From Treponema sp. (lineage in GTDB: Bacteria; Spirochaetota; Spirochaetia; Treponematales; Treponemataceae): a stretch of DNA of 42,577 bases. The position numbers and the translations under genes are program-made. How positions within the stretch are numbered: the first letter of the stretch is position 1; every line of letters starts with the position of its first letter. The notes beneath the pieces were generated by a model, which saw only the letters and a program-made list of their open reading frames with translations, was not told the origin of the DNA and did no database searches. The DNA is taken from contig JAEDDW010000011.1 in the NCBI GenBank assembly GCA_016293645.1, positions 1 through 42,577 on the forward strand, given 5' to 3'. Below are positions 23,887 to 32,131 of the stretch, piece after piece.

Positions 23887-25548
23887 TTAAAAATAATTTG
23901 GGCTGTCCATTGGAGCAGGAACCCTCATGCTCACGTCAAGAAAGCCGTTTTTTCTTTTCTTTGCATAAAGCGTAACCATTGCAGCAGACTTGTCTTCTGA
24001 AAACGTAATGTCAGTCACCTGAACCGGATCATTTTCGCTGAAGCCGGTCTCATCGGCAACAGAACCCTTAATTATGCTGACTATATTATAGGATCTCTTG
24101 TTTGTAGTAGAGGAATTCACCATTTTCATACCGAACATCGGATAGAAGGCATTTTCAAGCAGATCATGTCTGAAAATCTCATAGCCTGGAGATGACGGTC
24201 GTTTTTCAAGATATACAATCTTATCTTCCGTAGTGCCGGATTCTGTAAGTACAGTAATTCTAGTGATTATGTTGGATTCAAGTTTCATGGCACCAACATG
24301 AAGCTGATCCAGTGACGACACAGGAATTCCATTTACGGCGATTATCACGTCATCTTTTTTTATACCTGCAAGATCGGCACTTCCACCTGGCAGACAATAG
24401 AAGACCTGAACACCTTCCCTTCTTGCACCGGAACCAGGAAGCCGTTTTGTCTTTCCGTAGGCGGAAATCCACGGATGTTCCCTTTCACCACCGGCAAACA
24501 GAAACGGAAGTTCGTTTTTAAGATATTCAACAGGAATGGCAAAATTCAATCCCTGGAAATTAGGAACCCCGGCAAAGACGATCGCCTGGACACGTCCCTG
24601 CTCATCAATAAGAGGACCACCAGAGTTTCCTGAATTGACGGCAGCATCGATCTGGAATACAGTTCCGGCTGTAAAAAGCTGTCTGTCAGTAGAAGAAATG
24701 ATACCGCTTGTGAGGGTCTTTTCAAGTCCCAGAGGGGAACCTATGGCATAAACCTTGTCGCCGACAGAAAGATCCTTTGAAGAACCAAGTGCAAAAACAT
24801 AAGGAGCTTCAATCTCAGTTTTCAAAAGAGCAATATCAAGGGTATGGTCATAACCGACAACCTTTGCCGGAATTCTTGTATCAGGGTCATCGGCAAGTTT
24901 TATATAAAGTCTTGCATAGCCTTCATATTTCTTGTCCACCATGTCCGAAATGACATGATGATTTGTCACGATATATCCATTCTGCGAGATAAAAAAACCA
25001 CTGCCTAAAACAGAATCTGCATAGCCTACACCACGCTGGATTTTAATTCCTTTGTCAACGTAGACTGTCACGGTACCGCTGATCATTTTTGCAACGGAAG
25101 CATTGGCAACAGAGGCTTTTGAACTCCCGGGAACATCCTTGTACAAAGCGCTTTCAATCTGCTGTTCCGTCATCTTCATGTTCTTTCCGGAATAAGAAAC
25201 CGCGCTCAATGATCTTGCAATTCTCAGGGCATCTGAAAGATTTTTCTCGGCAATGTTGAGGTTCAATTCATCAACAGCCTTCTCACAGCAATCAGCAAAG
25301 AGAGACTTTGAATCAGGAGTTTCTCCCAGATTTTCCATCATAAGAGCGGAACGCCATAAGGCCTTTATGGAATTTACCTCAGCCATTTTCCTTATATATT
25401 CAAACTGCTCCTTTACGGCATCATCTTCCGAATAATCAATCGGAACATAAACTTCCTTTGGAGGAACAATGGAATTGCATGAGAAAAAAAACAGGCAGAA
25501 GGAATACCCGAGAGAGAACAGAACTTTTCTTGCGCTATCAGTTTTCAT
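23887..25548 (-). CDS. HtrA/DegP-like serine protease, lipoprotein, with PDZ domains
   Basis: 553 residues from ATG 25548 (AAGGA upstream). The signal peptide ends in LFFFSCN, so Cys24 is probably lipidated and the protease is envelope-anchored. An alpha-helical stretch of about 110 residues precedes the trypsin-like domain, whose triad is H198 (TNHHVIS), D238 (HTLDIALLK) and S309 (NSGNSGGPL). A PDZ domain follows (GVQVFYCLPGGSADLAGIKKDDVIIAVNG) and a second, weaker one (SIIKGSVADETGFSENDPVQV). The role is periplasmic protein quality control. Its start overlaps the end of the calcium-loop protein gene by 11 bp, so the two are translationally coupled. Confidence 0.92.
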   Translation of the reverse strand: MKTDSARKVLFSLGYSFCLFFFSCNSIVPPKEVYVPIDYSEDDAVKEQFEYIRKMAEVNSIKALWRSALMMENLGETPDSKSLFADCCEKAVDELNLNIAEKNLSDALRIARSLSAVSYSGKNMKMTEQQIESALYKDVPGSSKASVANASVAKMISGTVTVYVDKGIKIQRGVGYADSVLGSGFFISQNGYIVTNHHVISDMVDKKYEGYARLYIKLADDPDTRIPAKVVGYDHTLDIALLKTEIEAPYVFALGSSKDLSVGDKVYAIGSPLGLEKTLTSGIISSTDRQLFTAGTVFQIDAAVNSGNSGGPLIDEQGRVQAIVFAGVPNFQGLNFAIPVEYLKNELPFLFAGGEREHPWISAYGKTKRLPGSGARREGVQVFYCLPGGSADLAGIKKDDVIIAVNGIPVSSLDQLHVGAMKLESNIITRITVLTESGTTEDKIVYLEKRPSSPGYEIFRHDLLENAFYPMFGMKMVNSSTTNKRSYNIVSIIKGSVADETGFSENDPVQVTDITFSEDKSAAMVTLYAKKRKNGFLDVSMRVPAPMDSPNYF

Positions 25549-27700
25549 TTTTTTCCTTTTCTTCCGGCTGAGGCAGCTCTGCTTCCACAAGGACGCCATA
25601 GTTCACATTTCCGATACGGACGCACAGTACCCTGCTGCCATAGCCTTCAACAATAACAGAAAAGCCCTGACCACCCTTTTCATCAAGGACAGCAACAGCT
25701 TTTTTCTCTATAGAAGAATACTTTTTTCCGTTGAAATCTTTTTCATTTTTTGCAAGCCAGTAGAAACTGTCCGTAGAGCCTTTCACGATGTTCAGTTCCT
25801 CACTGCCGCTTTTGACTTTTACAGGACTTCCATTCCTTGTGCTTACAGTTACAAGTTCATTTTTGGGACTCAGGTAGAACATCGAATCTTCATCGGCAGA
25901 AACTGATCCATCATCCTTTTTTTCCACAGGATAGACTACATGCCTGACGTTCCATGTTCCGCTTGAATCAGTATCCCAGGAAGTAATCTTGCCACCGTGA
26001 GCAAGGTATTCTTCGGTAAAATCAGGAACCGTATCCGCGTTGGTATCAACCTGAACCATCCTAAGATAGAATTCAGCGCCTTCAGAAGGTATTCCGTAAA
26101 GGCTCTGCATTATGACTCTTTCATCCTGCAATGAATGCACTTCCATGGTTCCGTCGAGATCAACATCATAAAACTCAGTAGTCTCAAAAACACCGTCACG
26201 GTCACTGTCCACAACCCTCAGCACCGGAATATTCGCTTCAAACTGAGCCTGGGCATAAAGGACATCATCCTTGTAATACATCGACTGCTGGACGTTTCCA
26301 TGGAGAAGGACAAAATGAATCCTCTCACCGTTTTTTCCTGAGGTGTCGATTTCGAAAGAAGATGCCGCATCAAGAAGCTGGGCATTGGAAATATTGCAGG
26401 TACGGGCATTAAGCACCGGATAGAAAAAATCAATTCCGGTTTTGTCGGAAAGAACATTGTCCCTGAGCATTTCAAGAGGAGTCCAGAGCAGAGTTTCGCC
26501 TGCAAAAATAAACTTCTCTCCAGAAGACTTTTCATCACCTGAATCAAACTGAACGGAACTCAGATAAGGAAACTGGCTCCATGAAAATTTCATGTTCTTT
26601 TCTGAAAGAGATCCGTCGACAGGCACTCCAAAGTCACAGTTGATCGTCCACTCAATATTTCCGTCCTGATTCAGATCGCAGATGATTTTCTCAGGGCGAC
26701 CACGCATATACTTGACCACAATGTTGGTATTACCGTCGCCATCCGTATCCTGAAGGAAAGTTCCATCAAAAGACTCCAGATACTTTGCGGCATAGCCGAT
26801 GACATTTTTTTCAGTCACAAGGGAAAGAAAATTTCTGAAAAGATCTACATCAATCTGGTCATCAGCAAAATTGCAGATATAATCAAAAGCCTGCTGCTGG
26901 TTGACAAGACCTGCCTTCAAAGCCTCACTGGCATAAAGAGGATGTTTCAGTCCCCTTGCGGAAAAAGATTTAAGAAGTCGTTTCTTTACTTCTCCCTCGG
27001 CAAAACCTGCACCATAAATTTCGAGCTCAGCATCCTTGTCAGGAGAAGCCTCCTGATACTGCGCTATCTGGGAAATGAAATAGTCTGCAATTCTTTTTGA
27101 AGAGGCATCAAGTTCACCCGGCTTTTCATTTCTGAAGAAGGCAAGCGGAAATCTTGTATCGGAAGGATATATCCTTCTTGCGCCGTCAATCTTGTTTCTT
27201 GCCTTTGAAACGGACGCACTGTCACCAAGCCTGTAATAGGTCTTGACGCGGATGAATTCAGCATCCGATGAATAGAGGACAGGTTTCGCATCCAGAAGTC
27301 CAAGAGCTTCCTTAAGGCGATTTGTCTCACAGAGTATGTCGGCAGCCATCAGCCTTGCATTGTCACGGTTGTAGTTTACCCAGTTGTCCTTCTTAAGGGA
27401 TTTTTCAAGAACCGGAAGAATTTCATATCGCGTCTGGCCAGAAGCAGTACCGCAGGCAGCCACCATGTACCACAGATCTGAAATGGAATCATCATAGGCG
27501 ATACCAAGTCTTGCCTGGGACAAGGCTGCCTCATAGTTCCCGTCAGAAACATAACCTGTCGCATTGGAAAGGCACCTCAATGCAGTACGCCTGTTTGCAA
27601 GATCAGCACTGTCCTTAAGCGAATCTCCGGTTCTTATAGGTTCAAGAGCATAAGCAATAAAAGAAGCTCCAAGTAAAAAAACACTTATCAATTTCTTCAT
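25538..27700 (-). CDS. Secreted protein with six EF-hand-like DxDxDG loops
   Basis: 720 residues from ATG 27700 (MKKLISVFLLGASFIAYA, a signal peptide with likely cleavage after AYA). The N-terminal 250 residues are helical and TPR-like (NYEAALSQARLGIAYDDSI, NRLKEALGLLDAKP). The middle and C-terminal parts contain loops of the calcium-binding type: DTDGDG 318-323, DLNQDG 342-347, DSDRDG 498-503, DVDLDG 512-517, plus weaker DTNADT 552-557 and DTDSSG 576-581, set in a beta-rich background. I do not recognise the family. It begins 4 bp after the tilS stop and overlaps the HtrA-like gene by 11 bp, which suggests a shared envelope role. Confidence 0.8.
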   Translation of the reverse strand: MKKLISVFLLGASFIAYALEPIRTGDSLKDSADLANRRTALRCLSNATGYVSDGNYEAALSQARLGIAYDDSISDLWYMVAACGTASGQTRYEILPVLEKSLKKDNWVNYNRDNARLMAADILCETNRLKEALGLLDAKPVLYSSDAEFIRVKTYYRLGDSASVSKARNKIDGARRIYPSDTRFPLAFFRNEKPGELDASSKRIADYFISQIAQYQEASPDKDAELEIYGAGFAEGEVKKRLLKSFSARGLKHPLYASEALKAGLVNQQQAFDYICNFADDQIDVDLFRNFLSLVTEKNVIGYAAKYLESFDGTFLQDTDGDGNTNIVVKYMRGRPEKIICDLNQDGNIEWTINCDFGVPVDGSLSEKNMKFSWSQFPYLSSVQFDSGDEKSSGEKFIFAGETLLWTPLEMLRDNVLSDKTGIDFFYPVLNARTCNISNAQLLDAASSFEIDTSGKNGERIHFVLLHGNVQQSMYYKDDVLYAQAQFEANIPVLRVVDSDRDGVFETTEFYDVDLDGTMEVHSLQDERVIMQSLYGIPSEGAEFYLRMVQVDTNADTVPDFTEEYLAHGGKITSWDTDSSGTWNVRHVVYPVEKKDDGSVSADEDSMFYLSPKNELVTVSTRNGSPVKVKSGSEELNIVKGSTDSFYWLAKNEKDFNGKKYSSIEKKAVAVLDEKGGQGFSVIVEGYGSRVLCVRIGNVNYGVLVEAELPQPEEKEKNEN

Positions 27701-27704
27701 TTTT

Positions 27705-29075
27705 TTATCCCGTGACAATCCAGTCTTTGAGTCCACAAAGGCTTCCCCATATACATTTTATTTTTTGCAGGTCTTCTTTCCGTTCCGACGAAAGCATCTG
27801 TACCAGCGGAACACTGTCTCGTGCACCACCGGCTTTCCATTCAGACAGTATTTCCGAAACGGCCTTGAAAGACCCGTCGCTGCATTCTATTTCATCACCG
27901 CTTTGTCTGCTTCTTATGGCAAAAGGGAAACACAGGCCTTTAAAAGCCATGGATTTTCCACCGCAGGTCAAAACTACGGAACCTTCCGCCAGTTCAACTT
28001 TAAAAATATATTTTCCGGCAGAAAAAATTCCAGGTTCTTCTATTATAACAAAAAATCCACCTTCTGTCGCTACTTTGTTTTTCTTTTCAAGAACAAGTTT
28101 TCCAGAAGCAAGGGATATTGTAATTCCGGAGCACTCCTCTTTTTTCTTTTTTCCAGCATAGCTCTCATCAGCCCATCTTTCCATGAATCCATACGGAACT
28201 CTTTTAAGGGCACCAAGTTTCTTTACACTTTCCAAAAGGGCCCTTGACCTCAAGGCAAAGGCAAGACTGAAAAAACGCCCGGCATCAATTACAACTTTAT
28301 CTGTCTTTTCATCATCAACAATTTTCTGCAGGGCATCTTCAACACAGTCTCCAATGAACTCATTGTCGGCCTTGCTTTTTTCCGAAAGCGAGCAAAGGGC
28401 TTTCTGCCAGCCTTCAAAATTTCCATTTAAAACGGGAATAAGAACATTTCTGATTCTGTTTCTGAGCATGGTGTTGTCATGGTTTGTGGAATCAGTCCTG
28501 TAGGAAACTTTTATTTCCTCAAGATATGCTTCAATTTCGGAACGGGAAATCCCAAGAAGAGGTCTCAGGAATTTTTCCCTTGCCCATGGAATTCCCGAAA
28601 GGTCACTGCTGCCCTGAAGAAACCTCATTATGACAGTTTCCGCCTGATCATTTTTATTGTGGGCAAGACAGAGAAAATCCACATCCTCATTCTCCATGAA
28701 TTCACTGAATTTCTCATAGCGGAGTTTTCTTGCGCTGTCTTCAAGACCGCATTTTTTTTCATCCGCAAACTCAAAAACCTTTCCGGCTTTGATTTCCATA
28801 CGAACACATGTGACACCGATCTCACGACAAAGATTTTCGGTAAATTCCGCATCCCCACAGGTTTCTTCAGATGGACGGATATTATGATTGACAGTAACTG
28901 CCTTAAGCAAAATATTTTTTGGCAGGACTTCTTTCAGGGCACAAAGAAGGGAGACGGAATCAGCACCACCGGATACCGCCACACCAATGACACGGCAGTT
29001 TTCAATCGCAGATCCTGTCGATGAAAGAGACTTGATAAATCCTTCAAGCACTTTTTTTTCAAAAATATCCCTCAT
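27705..29075 (-). CDS. tilS: tRNA(Ile)-lysidine synthase
   Basis: 456 residues from ATG 29075 (GGAAGAC just upstream; a longer frame opening at 29102 is rejected because it starts in the rplY terminator). TilS adds lysine to C34 of tRNA-Ile(CAU), allowing AUA decoding. The PP-loop VAVSGGADSVSLL, VNHNIRPSEE and the GLEDSARKLRYEKF / LAHNKNDQAETVIMRFLQGS motifs are intact. The C-terminal domain is less conserved (SRQSGDEIECSDGSFKAVSEIL). The gene is followed after 4 bp by the secreted calcium-loop protein. Confidence 0.93.
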   Translation of the reverse strand: MRDIFEKKVLEGFIKSLSSTGSAIENCRVIGVAVSGGADSVSLLCALKEVLPKNILLKAVTVNHNIRPSEETCGDAEFTENLCREIGVTCVRMEIKAGKVFEFADEKKCGLEDSARKLRYEKFSEFMENEDVDFLCLAHNKNDQAETVIMRFLQGSSDLSGIPWAREKFLRPLLGISRSEIEAYLEEIKVSYRTDSTNHDNTMLRNRIRNVLIPVLNGNFEGWQKALCSLSEKSKADNEFIGDCVEDALQKIVDDEKTDKVVIDAGRFFSLAFALRSRALLESVKKLGALKRVPYGFMERWADESYAGKKKKEECSGITISLASGKLVLEKKNKVATEGGFFVIIEEPGIFSAGKYIFKVELAEGSVVLTCGGKSMAFKGLCFPFAIRSRQSGDEIECSDGSFKAVSEILSEWKAGGARDSVPLVQMLSSERKEDLQKIKCIWGSLCGLKDWIVTG

Positions 29076-29084
29076 GTCTTCCCC

Positions 29085-29119
29085 AAAAAAAAAGCTGCCC
29101 AAAAAAAACTAAGGGCAGC
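29085..29119 (-). terminator. Rho-independent terminator after rplY
   Basis: Minus-strand stem GCTGCCC (29119-29113) with GGGCAGC (29100-29094), then nine U (29093-29085). It lies 25 bp past the rplY stop and separates it from tilS. Confidence 0.8.
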
Positions 29120-29144
29120 CTTAAAATGTTATCTGAAAATCAGA

Positions 29145-29699
29145 TTACTTTTTTGGTGGTGCAATTGATACAACAACAGAAGCTGGTGCTGTAAGAACTG
29201 TTACCTTGTCACCAAGGTTGAGGTCAGCAACTGTGAACTTCTGACCGATTTCAAGCTTGCTTACATCAGCGCAAACTGTTTCTGGCATATCCTGTGGAAG
29301 AGCCTTGAGAATTACTTCTGCAACGTGCTTAACCATGAATCCACCCTTGAGCACACCAGCAGGTGTTCCAGAAAGGTGAATCTTCATCTTTGCCTTGGTT
29401 GCCTTGTTGCCGCTTACAACATGGAAGTCAGCATGGAGAACCTTGTCAGAAAGGATGTCATATTCTGTATCCTTGATGAGAGCTGAGTTTTCTGCACCGT
29501 CAATCTTGAGTGTAACAAGAGTTGTCTTTGTGATTGATCTCCAAGCCTTTTCGAATTCGCTGGAAGCGATTTCAAGCATTGTAGCTTCACCATTTTCATT
29601 GTATGCAACTGCAGGAATCTTTCCTTCAGCACGAAGAGCCTTTGCATACTTCTTTCCTGTTTCTTTGCGTGTTGTAGCATTGATAACAAAACGTTCCAT
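29145..29699 (-). CDS. rplY: 50S ribosomal protein L25, CTC type
   Basis: 184 residues, the long (CTC) form with an N-terminal 5S rRNA-binding domain (KETGKKYAKALRAEGKIPAVAYN) and a C-terminal beta domain (GTPAGVLKGGFMVKHVAEVILKALPQDMPETVCADVS). It binds 5S rRNA in the central protuberance. AAGGAG lies 8 nt before the ATG. It lies downstream of a tRNA-Gln gene and spoVG on the same strand and ends at a strong terminator. Confidence 0.95.
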   Translation of the reverse strand: MERFVINATTRKETGKKYAKALRAEGKIPAVAYNENGEATMLEIASSEFEKAWRSITKTTLVTLKIDGAENSALIKDTEYDILSDKVLHADFHVVSGNKATKAKMKIHLSGTPAGVLKGGFMVKHVAEVILKALPQDMPETVCADVSKLEIGQKFTVADLNLGDKVTVLTAPASVVVSIAPPKK

Positions 29700-29738
29700 T
29701 TTTAGAACTCCTTAAAAAAATATTTTCAAAATAAAATA

Positions 29739-29811
29739 CTAGGCCGGCAGGATTCGAACCAGCGAAATGATGGCACCAAAAGCCATTGTCTTACCACTTG
29801 ACGACGGCCTA
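29739..29811 (-). tRNA. tRNA-Gln (anticodon UUG)
   Basis: 73 nt on the minus strand. Acceptor arms TAGGCCG / CGGCCTA form seven pairs with the U1-A72 pair typical of glutamine tRNAs; D arm GTC...GAC; anticodon stem ATGGC / GCCAT with loop TTTTGGT, so anticodon UUG; T-loop TTCGAAT. The T-stem GCTGG / CCTGC has one U-U mismatch in its middle. G73 is present; CCA is not encoded (the next bases are TAT) and must be added. It lies between spoVG and rplY and is probably co-transcribed with them. Confidence 0.93.
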
Positions 29812-29838
29812 AAAATATATTCAAAAAGTTCCGGCGAA

Positions 29839-30123
29839 CTAGTCGTCAGCACTTCCTGTTCCAACTTCTACATGACCTGCATTGTATTCATCAAGAATCT
29901 TTGACTGAATAGCATTGCGAAAGTCAGGACTGATCGGGTGAGCAACATCCTTGTATTCACCGTTGGCAGTCTTGCGGCTAGGCATTGCGATGAAAAGACC
30001 AGAAGTTCCTTCGATGATTTTCACATTGTGAACAACAAAGCAGTCATCAAACGTGATTGTAACATAAGCCTTGAGCTTACCTTCAGCTTCAACCTTGCGG
30101 ATACGTACATCTGTAATCTGCAT
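29839..30123 (-). CDS. spoVG: SpoVG-family nucleic-acid-binding regulator
   Basis: 94 residues from ATG 30123, with AAAGGAG six bases upstream; two earlier in-frame ATGs lie closer to or before that site. The sequence MQITDVRIRKVEAEGKLKAY, then TFDDCFVVHNVKIIEG, FIAMPSRK and DVAHPISPDFR is the full SpoVG signature. SpoVG proteins bind DNA and RNA site-specifically and tune many genes; in Borrelia a homologue binds DNA (family knowledge). The gene follows ispE on the same strand, an order also known in Firmicutes, and precedes tRNA-Gln. Confidence 0.96.
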   Translation of the reverse strand: MQITDVRIRKVEAEGKLKAYVTITFDDCFVVHNVKIIEGTSGLFIAMPSRKTANGEYKDVAHPISPDFRNAIQSKILDEYNAGHVEVGTGSADD

Positions 30124-30219
30124 AAGCATCTCCTTTGAAGTAAAAATTTTCCCGGTAAACACCGCGAACTAATACTCATATTATACAGGACTTTTCGAAA
30201 TTCGGAAATAAATTTCTAT

Positions 30220-31110
30220 TTATCCCTGAGGTTGCGAAAGCACAGTTACATATTCACGCTCAAGCATTTTTTTTGCTTTCAGCGCATCGCTTTTGTCGTC
30301 AAACACACCAAAGACCGTAGAGCCGGAACCGGACATATCCGCAAACACAGCTCCACTCTTCTTAAGTTTTTCAAGAGCAGACGCCACCTGGACGTACTCT
30401 CTTGCAACAGGAACAGTAAAATCATTTACAAAATTCCAGTCGCATATTTTTTTTCTGTAGATCGATTCCGGATTTTCCCCCTGAATGAATCCACATTTTT
30501 CCATTTCCCTGTCAACCAGGCCGTATGCGGTTTTTGTTGAAACCGAAACACCAGGCAAAACCAGAACAACAGAAAAATCGTTTCTGCATTCAATCTGACG
30601 GACCAATTCACCCCTGCCCTCAACATATGCCGCATAAGGTTCAAAGTGGGAATATCTTTTTCTCCCATCAGCATTCAACGCATGGGTAAAAAAGAAAACA
30701 TCACTTCCAACCTTTCCAGCAAGCTGGTTCAAGGAAGAAAAGTCAAGCTTAGTGCCAAACAGATTGTCAAGGGATTGAATAAAAGATGAAGCATCACTCG
30801 ATCCGCCCCCCAATCCACCGCCAGCAGGAATTCTTTTCTTCACAGAAACATGAACTCCCTTGTCTATGCCAGTCAGCACGCAGAAAGCTTTGTACGCTGC
30901 AGTAAACGTGTTTTCCTCCGGAAGAGGAAATGCATCACATTCAACACGACATGTATTTTTCTCACCTTCAAGGCTTACCGTGATCTCATCAAAGAGACAC
31001 ACAGTCTGAAAGACACTTTGTATATCGTGGTAACCGTCCGCCCTTTTTGGAAAAACCTTGAGTCCAAGATTTATTTTAGCAGGCGCCGGAACAGTTATAC
31101 TGTCACACAT
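30220..31110 (-). CDS. ispE: 4-diphosphocytidyl-2-C-methyl-D-erythritol kinase
   Basis: 296 residues. GHMP kinase of the MEP isoprenoid pathway. PAPAKINLGLKVFPKRADGYHDI at the N-terminus and the ATP loop PAGGGLGGGSSDASS are diagnostic; the C-terminal GSGSTVFGVF motif is also intact. The ATG at 31110 lacks a Shine-Dalgarno. A TTGACT-N17-TAGATT promoter at 31148-31120 predicts a transcript beginning about three bases before it, so the mRNA may be leaderless. spoVG follows after 96 bp. Confidence 0.95.
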   Translation of the reverse strand: MCDSITVPAPAKINLGLKVFPKRADGYHDIQSVFQTVCLFDEITVSLEGEKNTCRVECDAFPLPEENTFTAAYKAFCVLTGIDKGVHVSVKKRIPAGGGLGGGSSDASSFIQSLDNLFGTKLDFSSLNQLAGKVGSDVFFFTHALNADGRKRYSHFEPYAAYVEGRGELVRQIECRNDFSVVLVLPGVSVSTKTAYGLVDREMEKCGFIQGENPESIYRKKICDWNFVNDFTVPVAREYVQVASALEKLKKSGAVFADMSGSGSTVFGVFDDKSDALKAKKMLEREYVTVLSQPQG

Positions 31111-31119
31111 ACGAAAAAC

Positions 31120-31148
31120 AATCTATCAGAATGCATGACTTAAGTCAA
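31120..31148 (-). promoter_or_regulatory. Promoter of ispE (predicts a leaderless mRNA)
   Basis: Minus strand TTGACT (31148-31143), 17-bp spacer, TAGATT (31125-31120). A start seven bases on, near 31113, lies three bases before the ispE ATG. Confidence 0.45.
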
Positions 31149-31213
31149 TGGAAAAACAGCCACAAACCTTCAAAAACACTGACTTCATGCCCATCCAAAG
31201 GCATAAAGCCTCA

Positions 31214-31242
31214 TTGACAAAACCATGGCTCTTCTTTAATCT
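31214..31242 (+). promoter_or_regulatory. Promoter of the acidic protein gene
   Basis: Consensus TTGACA at 31214-31219, 17-bp spacer, TAATCT at 31237-31242. The expected start near 31249 gives a 35-nt leader carrying GAGG at 31272-31275. Confidence 0.7.
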
Positions 31243-31283
31243 ATCAGTCAGTTACGCAACACAAATCTTTAAGAGGTTCCCCC

Positions 31284-31595
31284 ATGTTCAATGATGATGA
31301 TGTAGACATGTTTTCAATGAGCGGTTTCGAAGATGATTTTTCTGACGAAATGGAAGATGATTATGATGATTTCGCGGATGATGAAGAATCAGATGAATAC
31401 GGTGACGATTTTGAGGACGATCTTCTTGAGGATGACGCTTCTGTAGACGACGATTACACTGATGAAGACGACTACGACAATCACGAAGCTGAAGATGGTT
31501 ACACAAGGGAAAGCTTCGACTACGACAAGTTTTACGGAATTGAGGACGAAATCGAAGAAGACTCGGATCCTGCCGACATGGATGACGACATGTAG
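31284..31595 (+). CDS. Extremely acidic small protein of unknown function
   Basis: 103 residues of which I count 37 Asp and 16 Glu, against one Lys and one Arg: about half the protein is acidic. There is no signal peptide, transmembrane helix or known domain; aromatic residues (Phe, Tyr) are spaced through the acidic runs (FEDDFSDEMEDDYDDF). It is a stand-alone unit with a consensus promoter, a GAGG ribosome-binding site 8 nt before the ATG and a strong terminator. Possible roles are a DNA-mimic, a histone- or ribosome-like chaperone, or a cation buffer; none is shown. The opposite-strand frame here is His/Arg-rich and only a shadow of this composition. Confidence 0.78.
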   Translation: MFNDDDVDMFSMSGFEDDFSDEMEDDYDDFADDEESDEYGDDFEDDLLEDDASVDDDYTDEDDYDNHEAEDGYTRESFDYDKFYGIEDEIEEDSDPADMDDDM

Positions 31596-31635
31596 TCCAC
31601 ACAGATCTGAATGGAACTTGATCCTGCATACAAAA

Positions 31636-31673
31636 AAGACTGCCTGATTTTTTTCAGACAGTCTTTTTTTTTT
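31636..31673. terminator. Bidirectional terminator between the acidic gene and rsfS
   Basis: 12-nt arms 31636-31647 and 31654-31665 pair almost completely around a six-base T loop. T10 follows on the plus strand and, from the A-run 31632-31637, U6 on the minus strand, serving both convergent genes. Confidence 0.8.
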
Positions 31674-31709
31674 ATTTAGACTTCACTTCACGGCTTTCAG
31701 TTAAAAAAA

Positions 31710-32057
31710 TCATTTGATCTTTTCGCCTGCATGCCACAGCTTTTCAAGTTCATAGAAGTCTCTGGCTTCCTGGCTCATGAGATGTACAACAACAGGTCCA
31801 AGATCAATGAGATTCCATTCATCACCATGAGGTCCCTTGTTGTGTGTCTGATGAATCTCAAGGTCGGATTCCTTTACATAATCTTTTACTGTCTTGTAAA
31901 GTCCCTGCCAGTGAGGTCCACTTGTAATTGTTACAATGATGAAAAAATCAGTCCAGCTGTTGAGTTTTGAAACATCAAGAACGGTAACATCCTGACCTTT
32001 TCCATCTTCCATCAATCCGGCAATTTCCAATGCCATTTCCTTAATTGTCTTTGCCAT
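31710..32057 (-). CDS. rsfS: Ribosomal silencing factor RsfS
   Basis: 115 residues. RsfS (YbeB/Iojap family) binds L14 on the 50S subunit and blocks joining with the 30S when nutrients run short. The sequence TVLDVSKLNSWTDFFIIVT, GDEWNLIDLGPVVVHLMSQEARDFYELEKLW is typical. GAGGAAAAT precedes the ATG. It is the last gene of the rplU-to-rsfS cluster, 74 bp after the LCP gene; the gap contains an imperfect hairpin (GAAAATCTCTGG / TCAGGGATTTC on the minus strand) that could modulate its expression. Confidence 0.96.
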   Translation of the reverse strand: MAKTIKEMALEIAGLMEDGKGQDVTVLDVSKLNSWTDFFIIVTITSGPHWQGLYKTVKDYVKESDLEIHQTHNKGPHGDEWNLIDLGPVVVHLMSQEARDFYELEKLWHAGEKIK

Positions 32058-32131
32058 ATTTTCCTCTAAATTAGTGAAATCCCTGAACCGCAGTTTCCAG
32101 AGATTTTCTGAATCAACACTGAAAGAAATTC

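Noticed and set aside
31288..31629. 113-residue His/Arg-rich minus-strand ORF
   Set aside because: Composition is the mirror of the Asp/Glu codons of the acidic gene, which alone has promoter, RBS and terminator.
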